Shown here in pieces: positions 1-5,545 of a stretch of 11,776 nt of DNA. Position 1 is the stretch's first letter. Each line of letters begins with the position of its first letter. Where the stretch lies: NCBI GenBank assembly GCA_046729255.1, contig JBKPGF010000098.1, positions 1-11,776 on the forward strand, written 5' to 3'. The translations under genes and the position numbers were made by a program. The notes beneath the pieces were generated by a model. The model did no database searches and was not told the DNA's origin. It saw only the letters and a program-made list of their open reading frames with translations. Source of the DNA: PALSA-612 sp046729255 (lineage in GTDB: Bacteria; Actinomycetota; Thermoleophilia; Gaiellales; Gaiellaceae).

Positions 1-332
1 ACATCCAGGCCCCAGTCCCAGTCGTCGTACCGCGCGAGCGTGACCGGGCCGAGGATGCCCATGCCCGCGTTGTTGCAGACGACGTGGACGTTGCCGAAGA
101 CGCGTTCGGCGTCGTCCGCGGCCGCCGCGAACGCCTCGCGATCGGTGACGTCGAGCTCGATCGCGTGGACGCTCTTCCTTGCGAGCTCCGCGAGCGCCTT
201 CTCGATGTGGTCGCGCCGCAGATCGGCGATCACGACGTTCATCCCGGCCTCGACGAACGCCGTCGCCATGCCGAGCCCGATGCCGCTGGCACCGCCGGTG
301 ACGAACGCCGTCTTGCCGTCGACGACCTCCAC
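1..332 (-). CDS. Short-chain dehydrogenase/reductase, N-terminal part (runs off the window)
   Basis: The visible ~110 residues are the Rossmann-fold N-terminus of a classical SDR oxidoreductase. The glycine-rich cofactor loop TGGASGIG sits at residues 12-19, an acidic residue ends beta-2 (IAD, about residue 37), and NNAG is at 87-90. The catalytic Ser/Tyr/Lys lie beyond the window. I chose the GTG at 330-332 because it aligns exactly with the ATG of the neighbouring paralogue (VEVVDGK against MRVVEGR) and lies only 5 bp after that gene's stop, so the two are almost certainly cotranscribed and translationally coupled. By eye about 70 of 110 residues match the neighbour. Divergence is concentrated just after NNAG, where substrate-contacting segments begin, so the copies probably act on different alcohols or ketones. 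The Asp at the end of beta-2 favours NAD(H) over NADP(H) (family knowledge). The substrate cannot be read from the sequence. Confidence 0.92.
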   Translation of the reverse strand, partial: MEVVDGKTAFVTGGASGIGLGMATAFVEAGMNVVIADLRRDHIEKALAELARKSVHAIELDVTDREAFAAAADDAERVFGNVHVVCNNAGMGILGPVTLARYDDWDWGLD

Positions 333-337
333 GCGCG

Positions 338-1225
338 TCAGTCGCCGGGCCAGGAGGCGAGCGCGTTCGCCTTGGCGGCCCGCCGGCCTTCCTCCACGGC
401 CAGCCGGTCGGGAGGCACCGGCTCGTCGGGGAACGCAGCGAGCGTCTCCTCGAAGATCCCACGCAACTCGTCCCGGTGGTCGGGGTGGGTGAACACGTAG
501 AAATCGTTCCGCCTGATCCCGCGAAGGACCTTCTCGCCGACCTCCTCCGGATCCATCCCCGCCTCGTGCAGGCCGGGGAGGATGCGCATGAACTCCTCGT
601 CCGCAGGCGTCACATCGGTCGATAGCTCCGCCGGCCGGATGACGTCGCTCTCGTAGATCTTGCTCTTGACGAGGCCCGGGCAGACCATCGAGACGCCGAT
701 CCCGTGCGGGAGCAGACTCCAGCGAAGAGCGTCCGACAGACCGTGCACCGCGAACTTCGCCGTCGTGTAGATGCCCGCACCCGGACCGGCGACGAAGGCG
801 GCCATGGATGCGGTGTTGACGACGTGCCCGCCCTCGCCGTGCGCCTTGATCCTCGGCACGAAGGTGACGACGCCGTTGACGACGCCGCCGAGGTTGACGC
901 CGAGCACCCAGTCCCAGTCCTGGTACGTGGCGTCGGCGATGTCGTTGAAGAGGTTGATGCCGGCGTTGTTGCAGAGGACGTGCACGCTCCCGAGCACGCG
1001 CTCGGCCTCGTCCGCGGCGCGCGCGAACGCTTCGCGATCCGTGACGTCCAGCTGGATCGCGTGCACGTCGTCGCCGAGCTCCGCCGACGCGGCCTCGAGG
1101 TGGTCGGCGCGGATGTCGGCGATCGCTACCCGCATGCCCGCCGTGACGAACGCCTTGGCCATCCCGAGGCCGACGCCGCTCCCGCCTCCCGTGATGAAGG
1201 CGACCCTGCCTTCCACGACACGCAT
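338..1225 (-). CDS. Short-chain dehydrogenase/reductase (classical SDR)
   Basis: Complete 295-residue SDR, a soluble NAD(P)(H)-dependent oxidoreductase. Visible motifs: TGGGSGVG at 12-19, IAD with Asp37, NNAG at 86-89, Asn111, catalytic Ser140 (in NTAS), Tyr153 and Lys157 (YTTAK). The ~45 residues past the usual SDR core are charged and Pro-rich and end in SWPGD. An in-frame GTG 12 codons upstream (1261) would overlap the divergent gene. I prefer the ATG at 1223-1225 because it aligns with the tandem paralogue and leaves the family's usual few residues before beta-1. An AAGG lies about 10 nt upstream. The gene leads a minus-strand pair with the paralogous SDR 5 bp downstream, and is divergent from a MetE-like methyltransferase 28 bp away. 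Pathway and substrate are unknown; pairing with a MetE-type protein hints at a catabolic or one-carbon context, which is inference. Confidence 0.95.
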   Translation of the reverse strand: MRVVEGRVAFITGGGSGVGLGMAKAFVTAGMRVAIADIRADHLEAASAELGDDVHAIQLDVTDREAFARAADEAERVLGSVHVLCNNAGINLFNDIADATYQDWDWVLGVNLGGVVNGVVTFVPRIKAHGEGGHVVNTASMAAFVAGPGAGIYTTAKFAVHGLSDALRWSLLPHGIGVSMVCPGLVKSKIYESDVIRPAELSTDVTPADEEFMRILPGLHEAGMDPEEVGEKVLRGIRRNDFYVFTHPDHRDELRGIFEETLAAFPDEPVPPDRLAVEEGRRAAKANALASWPGD

Positions 1226-1242
1226 GCGCGAGACCTTATAGT
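1215..1242. promoter_or_regulatory. Shared symmetric -10 element between divergent SDR and MetE-like genes
   Basis: The 28-bp gap contains CTTATAGT. On the plus strand this reads TATAGT (1237-1242, 5/6 to TATAAT), with a weak ACGACA (1215-1220) 16 bp upstream. On the minus strand it reads TATAAG (1240-1235). Each start codon lies about 10-12 nt from its -10 edge, so both messages would be leaderless or have leaders of only a few bases, a common arrangement in actinobacteria. The sites are seen directly; promoter activity is inferred. Confidence 0.5.
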
Positions 1243-1253
1243 CGGACGGCGAG

Positions 1254-2399
1254 ATGACCACCCCGCGAGCGGACGTCGTCGGCAGCTTGCTGCGGCCGGA
1301 CTATCTACGGGAGGCGAGGGAGGCCGCACTCGCCGGGACGATGGACACCGGCGAGCTGCGCGCGGTCGAGGACCGTGCCGTCCTCGAGGCGATCGCGCTC
1401 CAGGAGGGCGCAGGGATCGATGCGATCACGGACGGCGAGTACCGGCGGCACGGGTGGATCGCGCTGATCCCGATCATCGACGACCCGCTGTTCCGTGCGC
1501 CCGTGAGCGGCTTCGAGTTCCTCGACGCGTCGTCCGGCTGGCGCGATCTCTGGAAGACGGGCGAGGGCGAGCCCGCCGATACCTCGGCGCTGCCGCCCGA
1601 GGAGCCCTTCGTGACGCGGCGGCTCGAGGTCGACCGCGACATCGTCAGTGACGAGTTCGCGTTTCTGAAGGACAACGCGAAGGCGCGCACCAAGTACACG
1701 ATCCCCGCTCCGAGCTGGCACCGCTTCTACTGGCATCCGGAGTACTCGGCCGACGCCTATCCGACCTCGGACGACTTCATCGCCGACGTCGCCCGCATCC
1801 TGCGCGAGCACGTCGTCGACCGGCTCGTCGAGCTCGGCTGCGACTACATCCAGATCGACGCGCCGAACTACGCGCAGTGGCACATCGACCCGGGAAACCG
1901 TAAGGCGTTCGAGGACCACGGACACGACATGGCGCACGAGCTCGTCGCGGACGCGGAGTTCGACAGCACGGTCTTCGAGGGGCTCACGGGTATCACCCGC
2001 GCGATGCACATGTGCCGCGGGAATGCCCCCGGCGGTATGTGGGCGGCGACCGGAGGCTACGAGGCGATCTCGAAACAGGTGTTCCCGCGCCTGAAGAACA
2101 TCGACCGGCTGCTGCTCGAGTACGACTCCGACCGCGCCGGAACATTCGAGCCGCTCGCCGACGTGTTGCCGACTCAGGAGGTCGTGCTCGGGCTCGTGAC
2201 GACGAAGAACGGAGCCCTCGAGGACCCCGATGAGCTCGTGGCGCGAGTGGAAGAGGCGACGCAGTACGTGCCGCTCGAGCGACTCGCGCTCAGTCCGCAG
2301 TGCGGCTTCGCCTCGGGCGTGATCGGCGCGATGACCGCCGCCGAGCAGGAGGCGAAGCTCCGGCTCGTGGGCGCCGTCGCGCAGCGGATCTGGGCCTAG
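1254..2399 (+). CDS. MetE C-terminal-like (cobalamin-independent methionine synthase family) methyltransferase
   Basis: A 381-residue single-domain member of the UROD/MetE-like TIM-barrel superfamily, corresponding to the catalytic C-terminal half of MetE without its N-terminal half. All four zinc-ligand positions of the family are recognisable: His252 and Cys254 (HMC), Glu289 (LLLEYD) and Cys350 (SPQCGF). Other family signatures are VGSLLRP at 9-15 and YIQIDAPNY at 198-206. The protein should be cytosolic and transfer a methyl group to or from a zinc-bound thiol. Short homologues of this kind in actinobacteria are often annotated methionine synthase II but may use other donors or acceptors. 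The ATG at 1254 gives the conserved N-terminus (ADVVGS); GGCGAG just upstream is only a weak ribosome-binding site, so the mRNA may be near leaderless. It is divergent from two SDR genes. True substrate unknown; genuine methionine synthesis should not be assumed. Confidence 0.9.
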   Translation: MTTPRADVVGSLLRPDYLREAREAALAGTMDTGELRAVEDRAVLEAIALQEGAGIDAITDGEYRRHGWIALIPIIDDPLFRAPVSGFEFLDASSGWRDLWKTGEGEPADTSALPPEEPFVTRRLEVDRDIVSDEFAFLKDNAKARTKYTIPAPSWHRFYWHPEYSADAYPTSDDFIADVARILREHVVDRLVELGCDYIQIDAPNYAQWHIDPGNRKAFEDHGHDMAHELVADAEFDSTVFEGLTGITRAMHMCRGNAPGGMWAATGGYEAISKQVFPRLKNIDRLLLEYDSDRAGTFEPLADVLPTQEVVLGLVTTKNGALEDPDELVARVEEATQYVPLERLALSPQCGFASGVIGAMTAAEQEAKLRLVGAVAQRIWA

Positions 2400-2483
2400 C
2401 GTTTTCCGTTGCCAAGTTCGGGGAAGCAGTAGGCATCAACCAAACCGCTCCCGCCGCAGGGGGAGCCGACTCGAGGAGACGCG

Positions 2484-2564
2484 ATGCCTGCCTGGCTGTG
2501 GGTTTTGCTGATTGTGTTGCTGTTGCTGGTGCTCTTCGGCGGCTTCGGCTATTCGCGCCGCTAA
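2484..2564 (+). CDS. 26-residue hydrophobic membrane peptide
   Basis: An ATG follows GAGGAG (2473-2478) at 5-nt spacing, among the best ribosome-binding sites in the window. The product begins MPAWLWVLLIV, continues as an almost pure Leu/Val/Ile stretch of about 15 residues, and ends with a Gly/Phe turn and a basic tail (YSRR). This is the layout of a single-pass membrane peptide with a cytoplasmic positive end. A perfect-stem terminator begins 24 bp after the stop, and the MetE-like gene ends 84 bp upstream, so it looks like its own small transcription unit. It resembles the very short hydrophobic proteins of the DUF3309 type in size and composition, but I do not see enough to assign it. Alternatives are a type I toxin-like peptide or a stress-related small membrane protein. 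No function is claimed. Confidence 0.6.
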   Translation: MPAWLWVLLIVLLLLVLFGGFGYSRR

Positions 2565-2588
2565 GCACATCGCCCAGCACGAGTGAGA

Positions 2589-2613
2589 AGCCGGCCTCTC
2601 TTAGAGGCCGGCT
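2589..2613 (+). terminator. Strong hairpin terminator after the 26-aa peptide gene
   Basis: A perfect 11-bp inverted repeat, AGCCGGCCTCT / AGAGGCCGGCT, with loop CTT, is followed by the pyrimidine-rich tail CTCTCTTGTG. The stem can extend 3 bp past a one-base bulge. It lies between the small peptide gene and the cupin pseudogene and would separate the two. Confidence 0.75.
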
Positions 2614-2745
2614 CTCTTGTGTAGAGGCAGTGCCGTTCGGGGACACGGCCGCGGAACCGTCCTTGCGAGGTGCGTCGGGCGAAAACGCTCGCCCACATCA
2701 AACTCGTCTCCTCGGACGGGCGTCGATTCGCGAAACGGAGGAGCT

Positions 2746-3215
2746 ATGCACCGCTTGAACTTCCTGGCCGACGAACCCTGGGATGAGGTGAACGACGACG
2801 ATCGGATGCGCGCCCGGTGGTTCGGGCACCCGTTTGGAGCGGACATCCTCGGCGCCTCTCTGCGCGAGCTTCTGCCACGCTCGCCAGGAGGCCCGTTGCA
2901 CATGCACTACGGCGTCGAGGAGATGTTCTTCGTCCTTGCCGGTAGGCCGACCGTGCGCACTCCGGAGGGCGAGGAGCAGCTTTCGCCCGGAGATGTCGTG
3001 TACTTCCCTGAAGGCCCAGAAGGGCTGCATGACTTCTCGAACCCGACGAGCCGGTTCGGCTGCTCGCCATCTCGTCAAAGCCATTTCCCGATGTTCTCGC
3101 GTAGCCGGAGCGGGGAGTCGCATGGGTGGCGACTCGCCATCCCGAACGTCCGGTGCCTGAAGGCGGCGACAACGGAATCATCGCTCGCTTTGAGCTACCT
3201 CCCGAAAGTCAGTAG
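2746..3215 (+). pseudogene. Cupin-domain protein, broken by a frameshift and an in-frame stop
   Basis: A single-domain cupin starting at an ATG preceded by GGAGGAG (2737-2743). The reading frame is intact through the metal-site motifs (HMH, VEE about ten residues on, then GDVVYFPEGPEGLHDF) up to about 3042. Homology then continues in another frame: DEPVRLLAISSKPFPDVLA, a TAG at 3102-3104 where the family usually has Tyr (LA-stop-PERG), then GVAWVATRHPERP and NGIIARFELP, ending at TAG 3213-3215. Restoring one base at the CCC run near 3040-3043 (AAC CCN GAC GAG) rejoins the frames. Two independent lesions favour a genuine pseudogene, although the frameshift alone could be a homopolymer sequencing error. 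Without repair, the first frame reads on to 3327 and ends by translating a tRNA fragment, which is a clear artefact. The family is probably a cytosolic metal-binding cupin of unknown substrate. Confidence 0.8.
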
Positions 3216-3248
3216 CGGCGCGTTTCTGCCCCTATTGATCCGCAACAG

Positions 3249-3270
3249 AAAACCCCCCGGAGCGGGGCTT
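3249..3270 (-). terminator. Hairpin with T-run just downstream of the tRNA-Gly fragment
   Basis: On the minus strand, CCCCG-CTC-CGGGG is followed by GG and TTTT. It begins a few bases past the CCA end of the tRNA-Gly half-gene, where a tRNA's own terminator would lie. This suggests the flanking DNA is the original downstream side of the tRNA locus. Confidence 0.55.
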
Positions 3271-3273
3271 TCT

Positions 3274-3438
3274 ATGGAGCGGATGAAGGGGCTCGAACCC
3301 TCGACCTTCTGCATGGCAAGCATCTGAGAGATCCTCCCGTGGGTTCCCATTTGGCTCTGTTGGGCCAAGAACATTTCCGGTGAGTGCCGTCCAGTTCCCG
3401 CGGATTCCGGTAGTTCGCTGACCCGCTGCTGACCCGCT
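3274..3438 (-). repeat. tRNA-Gly(GCC) 3'-half repeat, copy A (att-site-like scar)
   Basis: Read on the minus strand, the last 48 bases (3322 to 3275) are the 3' half of a tRNA-Gly. They comprise the anticodon loop TTGCCAT (anticodon GCC), variable region, T arm GAGGG-TTCGAGC-CCCTT, acceptor 3' strand CATCCGC, discriminator T and encoded CCA. The matching 5' acceptor strand (GCGGATG) and D arm are absent, so this is not a complete tRNA. The 5' half is replaced by ~115 bp also found in copy B, including a TTGGC...GCCAA hairpin and TAGTTCGCTGACCCG (3411-3425). This is the structure expected where an integrase recombined at a tRNA anticodon stem-loop, leaving the 3' part joined to element DNA. 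The remaining sequence around it (3439-3581) holds nothing I recognise. Confidence 0.7.
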
Positions 3439-3581
3439 GTGCGTCGCCTCGAGCGGCTCTGTATCCGCGACGCCGAGCCGCAGCACGAAGGGCAGGGCAG
3501 GCTCGACCACACCCTCGACACACACGCCGACGGAGTCATCGCGCTCGCGCCGGCCGGGCAGGTCCGTCTCGGACGCGCCAT

Positions 3582-3610
3582 TTGACACAGAAACCACAAG
3601 CGTCCATGAT
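3582..3610 (+). promoter_or_regulatory. Probable sigma-70-type promoter of the secreted cupin gene
   Basis: A perfect -35 TTGACA (3582-3587) is followed 17 bp later by CATGAT (3605-3610, 4/6 to TATAAT). Transcription would start near 3617 and give a ~33-nt leader containing AAGGGGGAGGAG before the ATG at 3650. Confidence 0.6.
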
Positions 3611-3649
3611 CGGCCCGCTCGGCTACTCGAACATAAAGGGGGAGGAGTG

Positions 3650-4141
3650 ATGCGCATACTGCGCTCACGCAAGACGTTGATCGCCGCGACACTCGCACTT
3701 GCGGTGGTCGGGACGTTTTCGGCCGTCGCTCTCGGGTTGCCCGGAGCCGGAGTCGCACCGACGACTCTGGTGACTGCGAACCTCGACGAGGCGGTGCAGT
3801 GGAACAGCGACCGGGTCAAGTTCCAGACGAAGGACGCCACGGACGTCCGGGTGCAGAGGCTCGTCTTCAGTCCTGGCGGTTTCTCCGGCTGGCACCACCA
3901 TCCCGGAATAATCATCGTCGCCGTCGAGTCAGGTCTCGTCACGCTGTGGGAGGCCGACTGCAGCTCGAAGACGTACGGGCCAGGCAGCCCGAATGGATCG
4001 GTGTTCGTCGAGGGCGGCGACCATCCTGTGCAGGCGACGAGCGCCGGTGGGGCGACGGTCTACGTGACCTACGTCGCACCGAGCGCAGACCCGCCGGTGT
4101 TCCGGATCGAGGACGACCTCCCGGCGGATCACTGCGACTGA
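3650..4141 (+). CDS. Secreted cupin-domain protein
   Basis: A 163-residue protein with an N-terminal signal peptide (basic RILRSRK, hydrophobic stretch to about residue 29, then a Gly/Pro/Ala region). One cupin barrel follows. The metal site is visible as GWHHHPG (His82-84), a downstream Glu in VESG, and His125 in GGDHPVQ. Two cysteines (about 104 and 162) could form a disulfide outside the cytoplasm. Start: the ATG at 3650 follows a rich purine ribosome-binding site (AAGGGGGAGGAG); the GTG at 3647 is in frame and possible. It has its own promoter and a large hairpin after the stop, so it is monocistronic. It lies between two direct repeats carrying tRNA-Gly halves, so it may have arrived as cargo. 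Catalytic or binding role unknown; the GC-rich sequence resembles its neighbours. Confidence 0.88.
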   Translation: MRILRSRKTLIAATLALAVVGTFSAVALGLPGAGVAPTTLVTANLDEAVQWNSDRVKFQTKDATDVRVQRLVFSPGGFSGWHHHPGIIIVAVESGLVTLWEADCSSKTYGPGSPNGSVFVEGGDHPVQATSAGGATVYVTYVAPSADPPVFRIEDDLPADHCD

Positions 4142-4156
4142 CGAACCGCTGAACCT

Positions 4157-4192
4157 GCCGCGGCGCCTGGCGTTCCCGCCGGGCACCGCGGC
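4157..4192 (+). terminator. Long nested hairpin after the secreted cupin
   Basis: The outer arms GCCGCGGCGCC and GGCACCGCGGC pair over 11 positions (one C/A mismatch on the plus strand, G-U on the minus). After a single T/G pair, an inner GGCG-TTCC-CGCC closes the structure. It starts 15 bp after the cupin stop. There is no T-run, so it could be a Rho-independent terminator of GC-rich type, an mRNA 3' stabiliser, or a minus-strand structure with a GGAA tetraloop. Confidence 0.55.
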
Positions 4193-4208
4193 TCCAGCGC
4201 GGGTTTCG

Positions 4209-4372
4209 ATGGAGCGGATGAAGGGGCTCGAATCCTCGACCTTCTGCATGGCAAGCACCCGAGAGCCGTTCCCGTGGGTTCCCCTTTGGCTCTGTTGAGC
4301 CAAGGACAGTTCCGAGACTGCCCAATGGTTCTCGTGATTTCCAGTAGTTCGCTGACCCGTCGATGACCCGTT
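4209..4372 (-). repeat. tRNA-Gly(GCC) 3'-half repeat, copy B (att-site-like scar)
   Basis: A direct repeat of copy A, 935 bp away in the same orientation. The 49-bp tRNA part (4209-4257) matches copy A at all but one position; that change (T at 4233) breaks one T-stem pair, so this copy is also decaying. The adjoining ~115 bp aligns almost without gaps but with many substitutions. It conserves CCCGTGGGTTCCC, TTTGGCTCTGTT and TAGTTCGCTGACCCG (from 4345). The TTGGCT...AGCCAA hairpin is kept here despite base changes. Beyond 4372 similarity to copy A may continue weakly (GCATCGCCTC) after an insertion. Nothing recognisable is present in 4373-4493. Confidence 0.7.
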
Positions 4373-4493
4373 GAGCGGAATGAGGTCCAGTTTCGGGCCA
4401 GCACGGGCCTCTGCGCATCGCCTCCGAGGGCTACGCCGCGCGTGTTATGCCTCTTTGTAGGTGGCCGATGGCGCCTAATCTCCGCATGGATCG

Positions 4494-5027
4494 TCAGCGT
4501 TGAAATGCGATCACCGTGCCCTCGGGGGACCAGTCGGGGAAACCGTCGGTGTCGCGACGAGCGGGCTTGGTCAGGCTCGACACTCGACCCGTCGCCAGCG
4601 AAACGATCGAGATCCCACGGGTCGCCTCGTCGTAGAAAGCGATGCGCCGTCCATCTGGTGACCAGACAGGATCCCGATTGCAGTCACCGCCCAACCTGAG
4701 CGTCCTTCGCGTGCCACGGCTCGGACTAACCACGTGGACGAAACATGACGCGCTTTCGGCCGTCCAGTAGGTGAGCAGTTGGCCGTTGCCCGACCATCTC
4801 GGATCGTAGTAGCCATCCGTGTAGGCAACACCCTTGTAGCGCGTGATCAAGTGCCGGTTACTTCCGTCTGCGTTCGCCCCGTAGATCCCGTGGTCCTCGC
4901 CCCAAGCGATCTCCGCGTTGCTCGCGCGTGGATACGCGTGGTGGGCCGAAGCCTGCTGTCCGCGTGACGTGAACAGCACGACGGCGACCGCGAGGCCGAG
5001 CAGCGTGAAGCGGAGGGCACGGTTCAT
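4494..5027 (-). CDS. Short exported TolB/PD40-type beta-propeller protein
   Basis: A 177-residue protein with a signal peptide (MNRALRF, hydrophobic LLGLAVAVVLF, cleavage region near ASAHH). At least three PD40-like repeats follow, marked by IYGANADGS...PRWSGNGQLLTYW, DPVWSPDGRRIAFYD and FPDWSPEGTVIAFQR. PD40 blades occur in TolB and related propellers that bind peptides or proteins outside the cytoplasm. A full propeller usually needs six or so blades, and this chain stops right after the third, so it is either a truncated gene or a fragment needing a partner. The ATG (5027-5025) directly abuts the stop of the upstream lipoprotein gene, implying translational coupling. The stop lies ~120 bp from repeat B, so loss of the 3' part by recombination there is possible. 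Other frames after the stop do not resume PD40 sequence. Confidence 0.8.
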   Translation of the reverse strand: MNRALRFTLLGLAVAVVLFTSRGQQASAHHAYPRASNAEIAWGEDHGIYGANADGSNRHLITRYKGVAYTDGYYDPRWSGNGQLLTYWTAESASCFVHVVSPSRGTRRTLRLGGDCNRDPVWSPDGRRIAFYDEATRGISIVSLATGRVSSLTKPARRDTDGFPDWSPEGTVIAFQR

Positions 5028-5510
5028 CTAATCGACGCACTCGTCCAGGCCGAGTTCGCGCTCGATCGCGTGTCCGCGCTCAGCCAACCTTGTGATATCC
5101 GCGTTCAGCTCGTTGGCGAGCTGCCCGATCTCAGCGAGAGATGCCCCCTCGGCGCGGTCGCGCAATTGGTGCAGTTTTGCTGCGCCTTCGTCGACGTATC
5201 GCACGTACTGGTTCCACTGAGAGGCAAAGTCCTCAGGGGGTTCGAGGGCACGGAAGTCGGCGGCGGCTTCATCGATTACTCCGCTGAACTCGTCGAGATA
5301 ACGCATGAGGTCACTTGGACCGGAAGGCTCGGCCACATCGGTTTCCTCGACGCGCTTACAGATCGCCTCCGCCTGATCTCTAAACTCGGCCGCGCTTAGG
5401 CGACCTTCATTGCCGTTCCCACCGCTTCCCCCGCACGATGCCGTAAGCCCAGCTACTGCGACCGCGCAGACCACGAGTGCCGTCCACTTGTTCACGGCGG
5501 GTGCGATCAT
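5028..5510 (-). CDS. Small lipoprotein of unknown function
   Basis: A 160-residue product with a basic/hydrophobic export signal and a lipobox-like LTASC (Cys26), then a Gly/Asn-rich spacer. The mature part (about 35-160) is strongly helical and charged, with repeated EEPPED/ERGHAIE-type stretches. It contains two cysteines (AICKRV and the terminal ECVD) that could pair. I recognise no catalytic motif. The start is taken as the ATG at 5508-5510, which gives a proper signal sequence; an in-frame GTG 5 codons later is possible, and neither has a strong ribosome-binding site. It lies 35 bp after the cytochrome c gene and its TAG is immediately followed by the ATG of the propeller gene, so the three form a likely operon. 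Related 'secreted four-helix' lipoproteins are common in actinobacteria with no known role. Confidence 0.82.
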   Translation of the reverse strand: MIAPAVNKWTALVVCAVAVAGLTASCGGSGGNGNEGRLSAAEFRDQAEAICKRVEETDVAEPSGPSDLMRYLDEFSGVIDEAAADFRALEPPEDFASQWNQYVRYVDEGAAKLHQLRDRAEGASLAEIGQLANELNADITRLAERGHAIERELGLDECVD

Positions 5511-5545
5511 CTCACGGCGGGAGCGGCCTGCTTGCGTCGTCCTCT

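Noticed and set aside
40..500. Two long plus-strand open frames over the partial SDR
   Set aside because: Opposite-strand shadows of a clear SDR; their products are Arg/Ala/Pro/Ser-rich with no domain pattern.
1305..2009. Long minus-strand open frame inside the MetE-like gene
   Set aside because: Composition-driven shadow in high-GC DNA; the plus frame has full family motifs and zinc ligands.
3275..3322. Functional tRNA-Gly gene
   Set aside because: No matching 5' acceptor strand or D arm upstream; the anticodon stem pairs only 3 bp. It is a fragment.
3195..3942. Minus-strand open frames of 187 and 236 codons across repeat A and the secreted cupin
   Set aside because: They translate the tRNA fragment (GRGFEPL-type sequence) and the reverse of a supported cupin gene; no domain.
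3939..4418. Minus-strand open frame of 159 codons across repeat B
   Set aside because: Same artefact as at repeat A: tRNA-derived residues plus antisense of the cupin.
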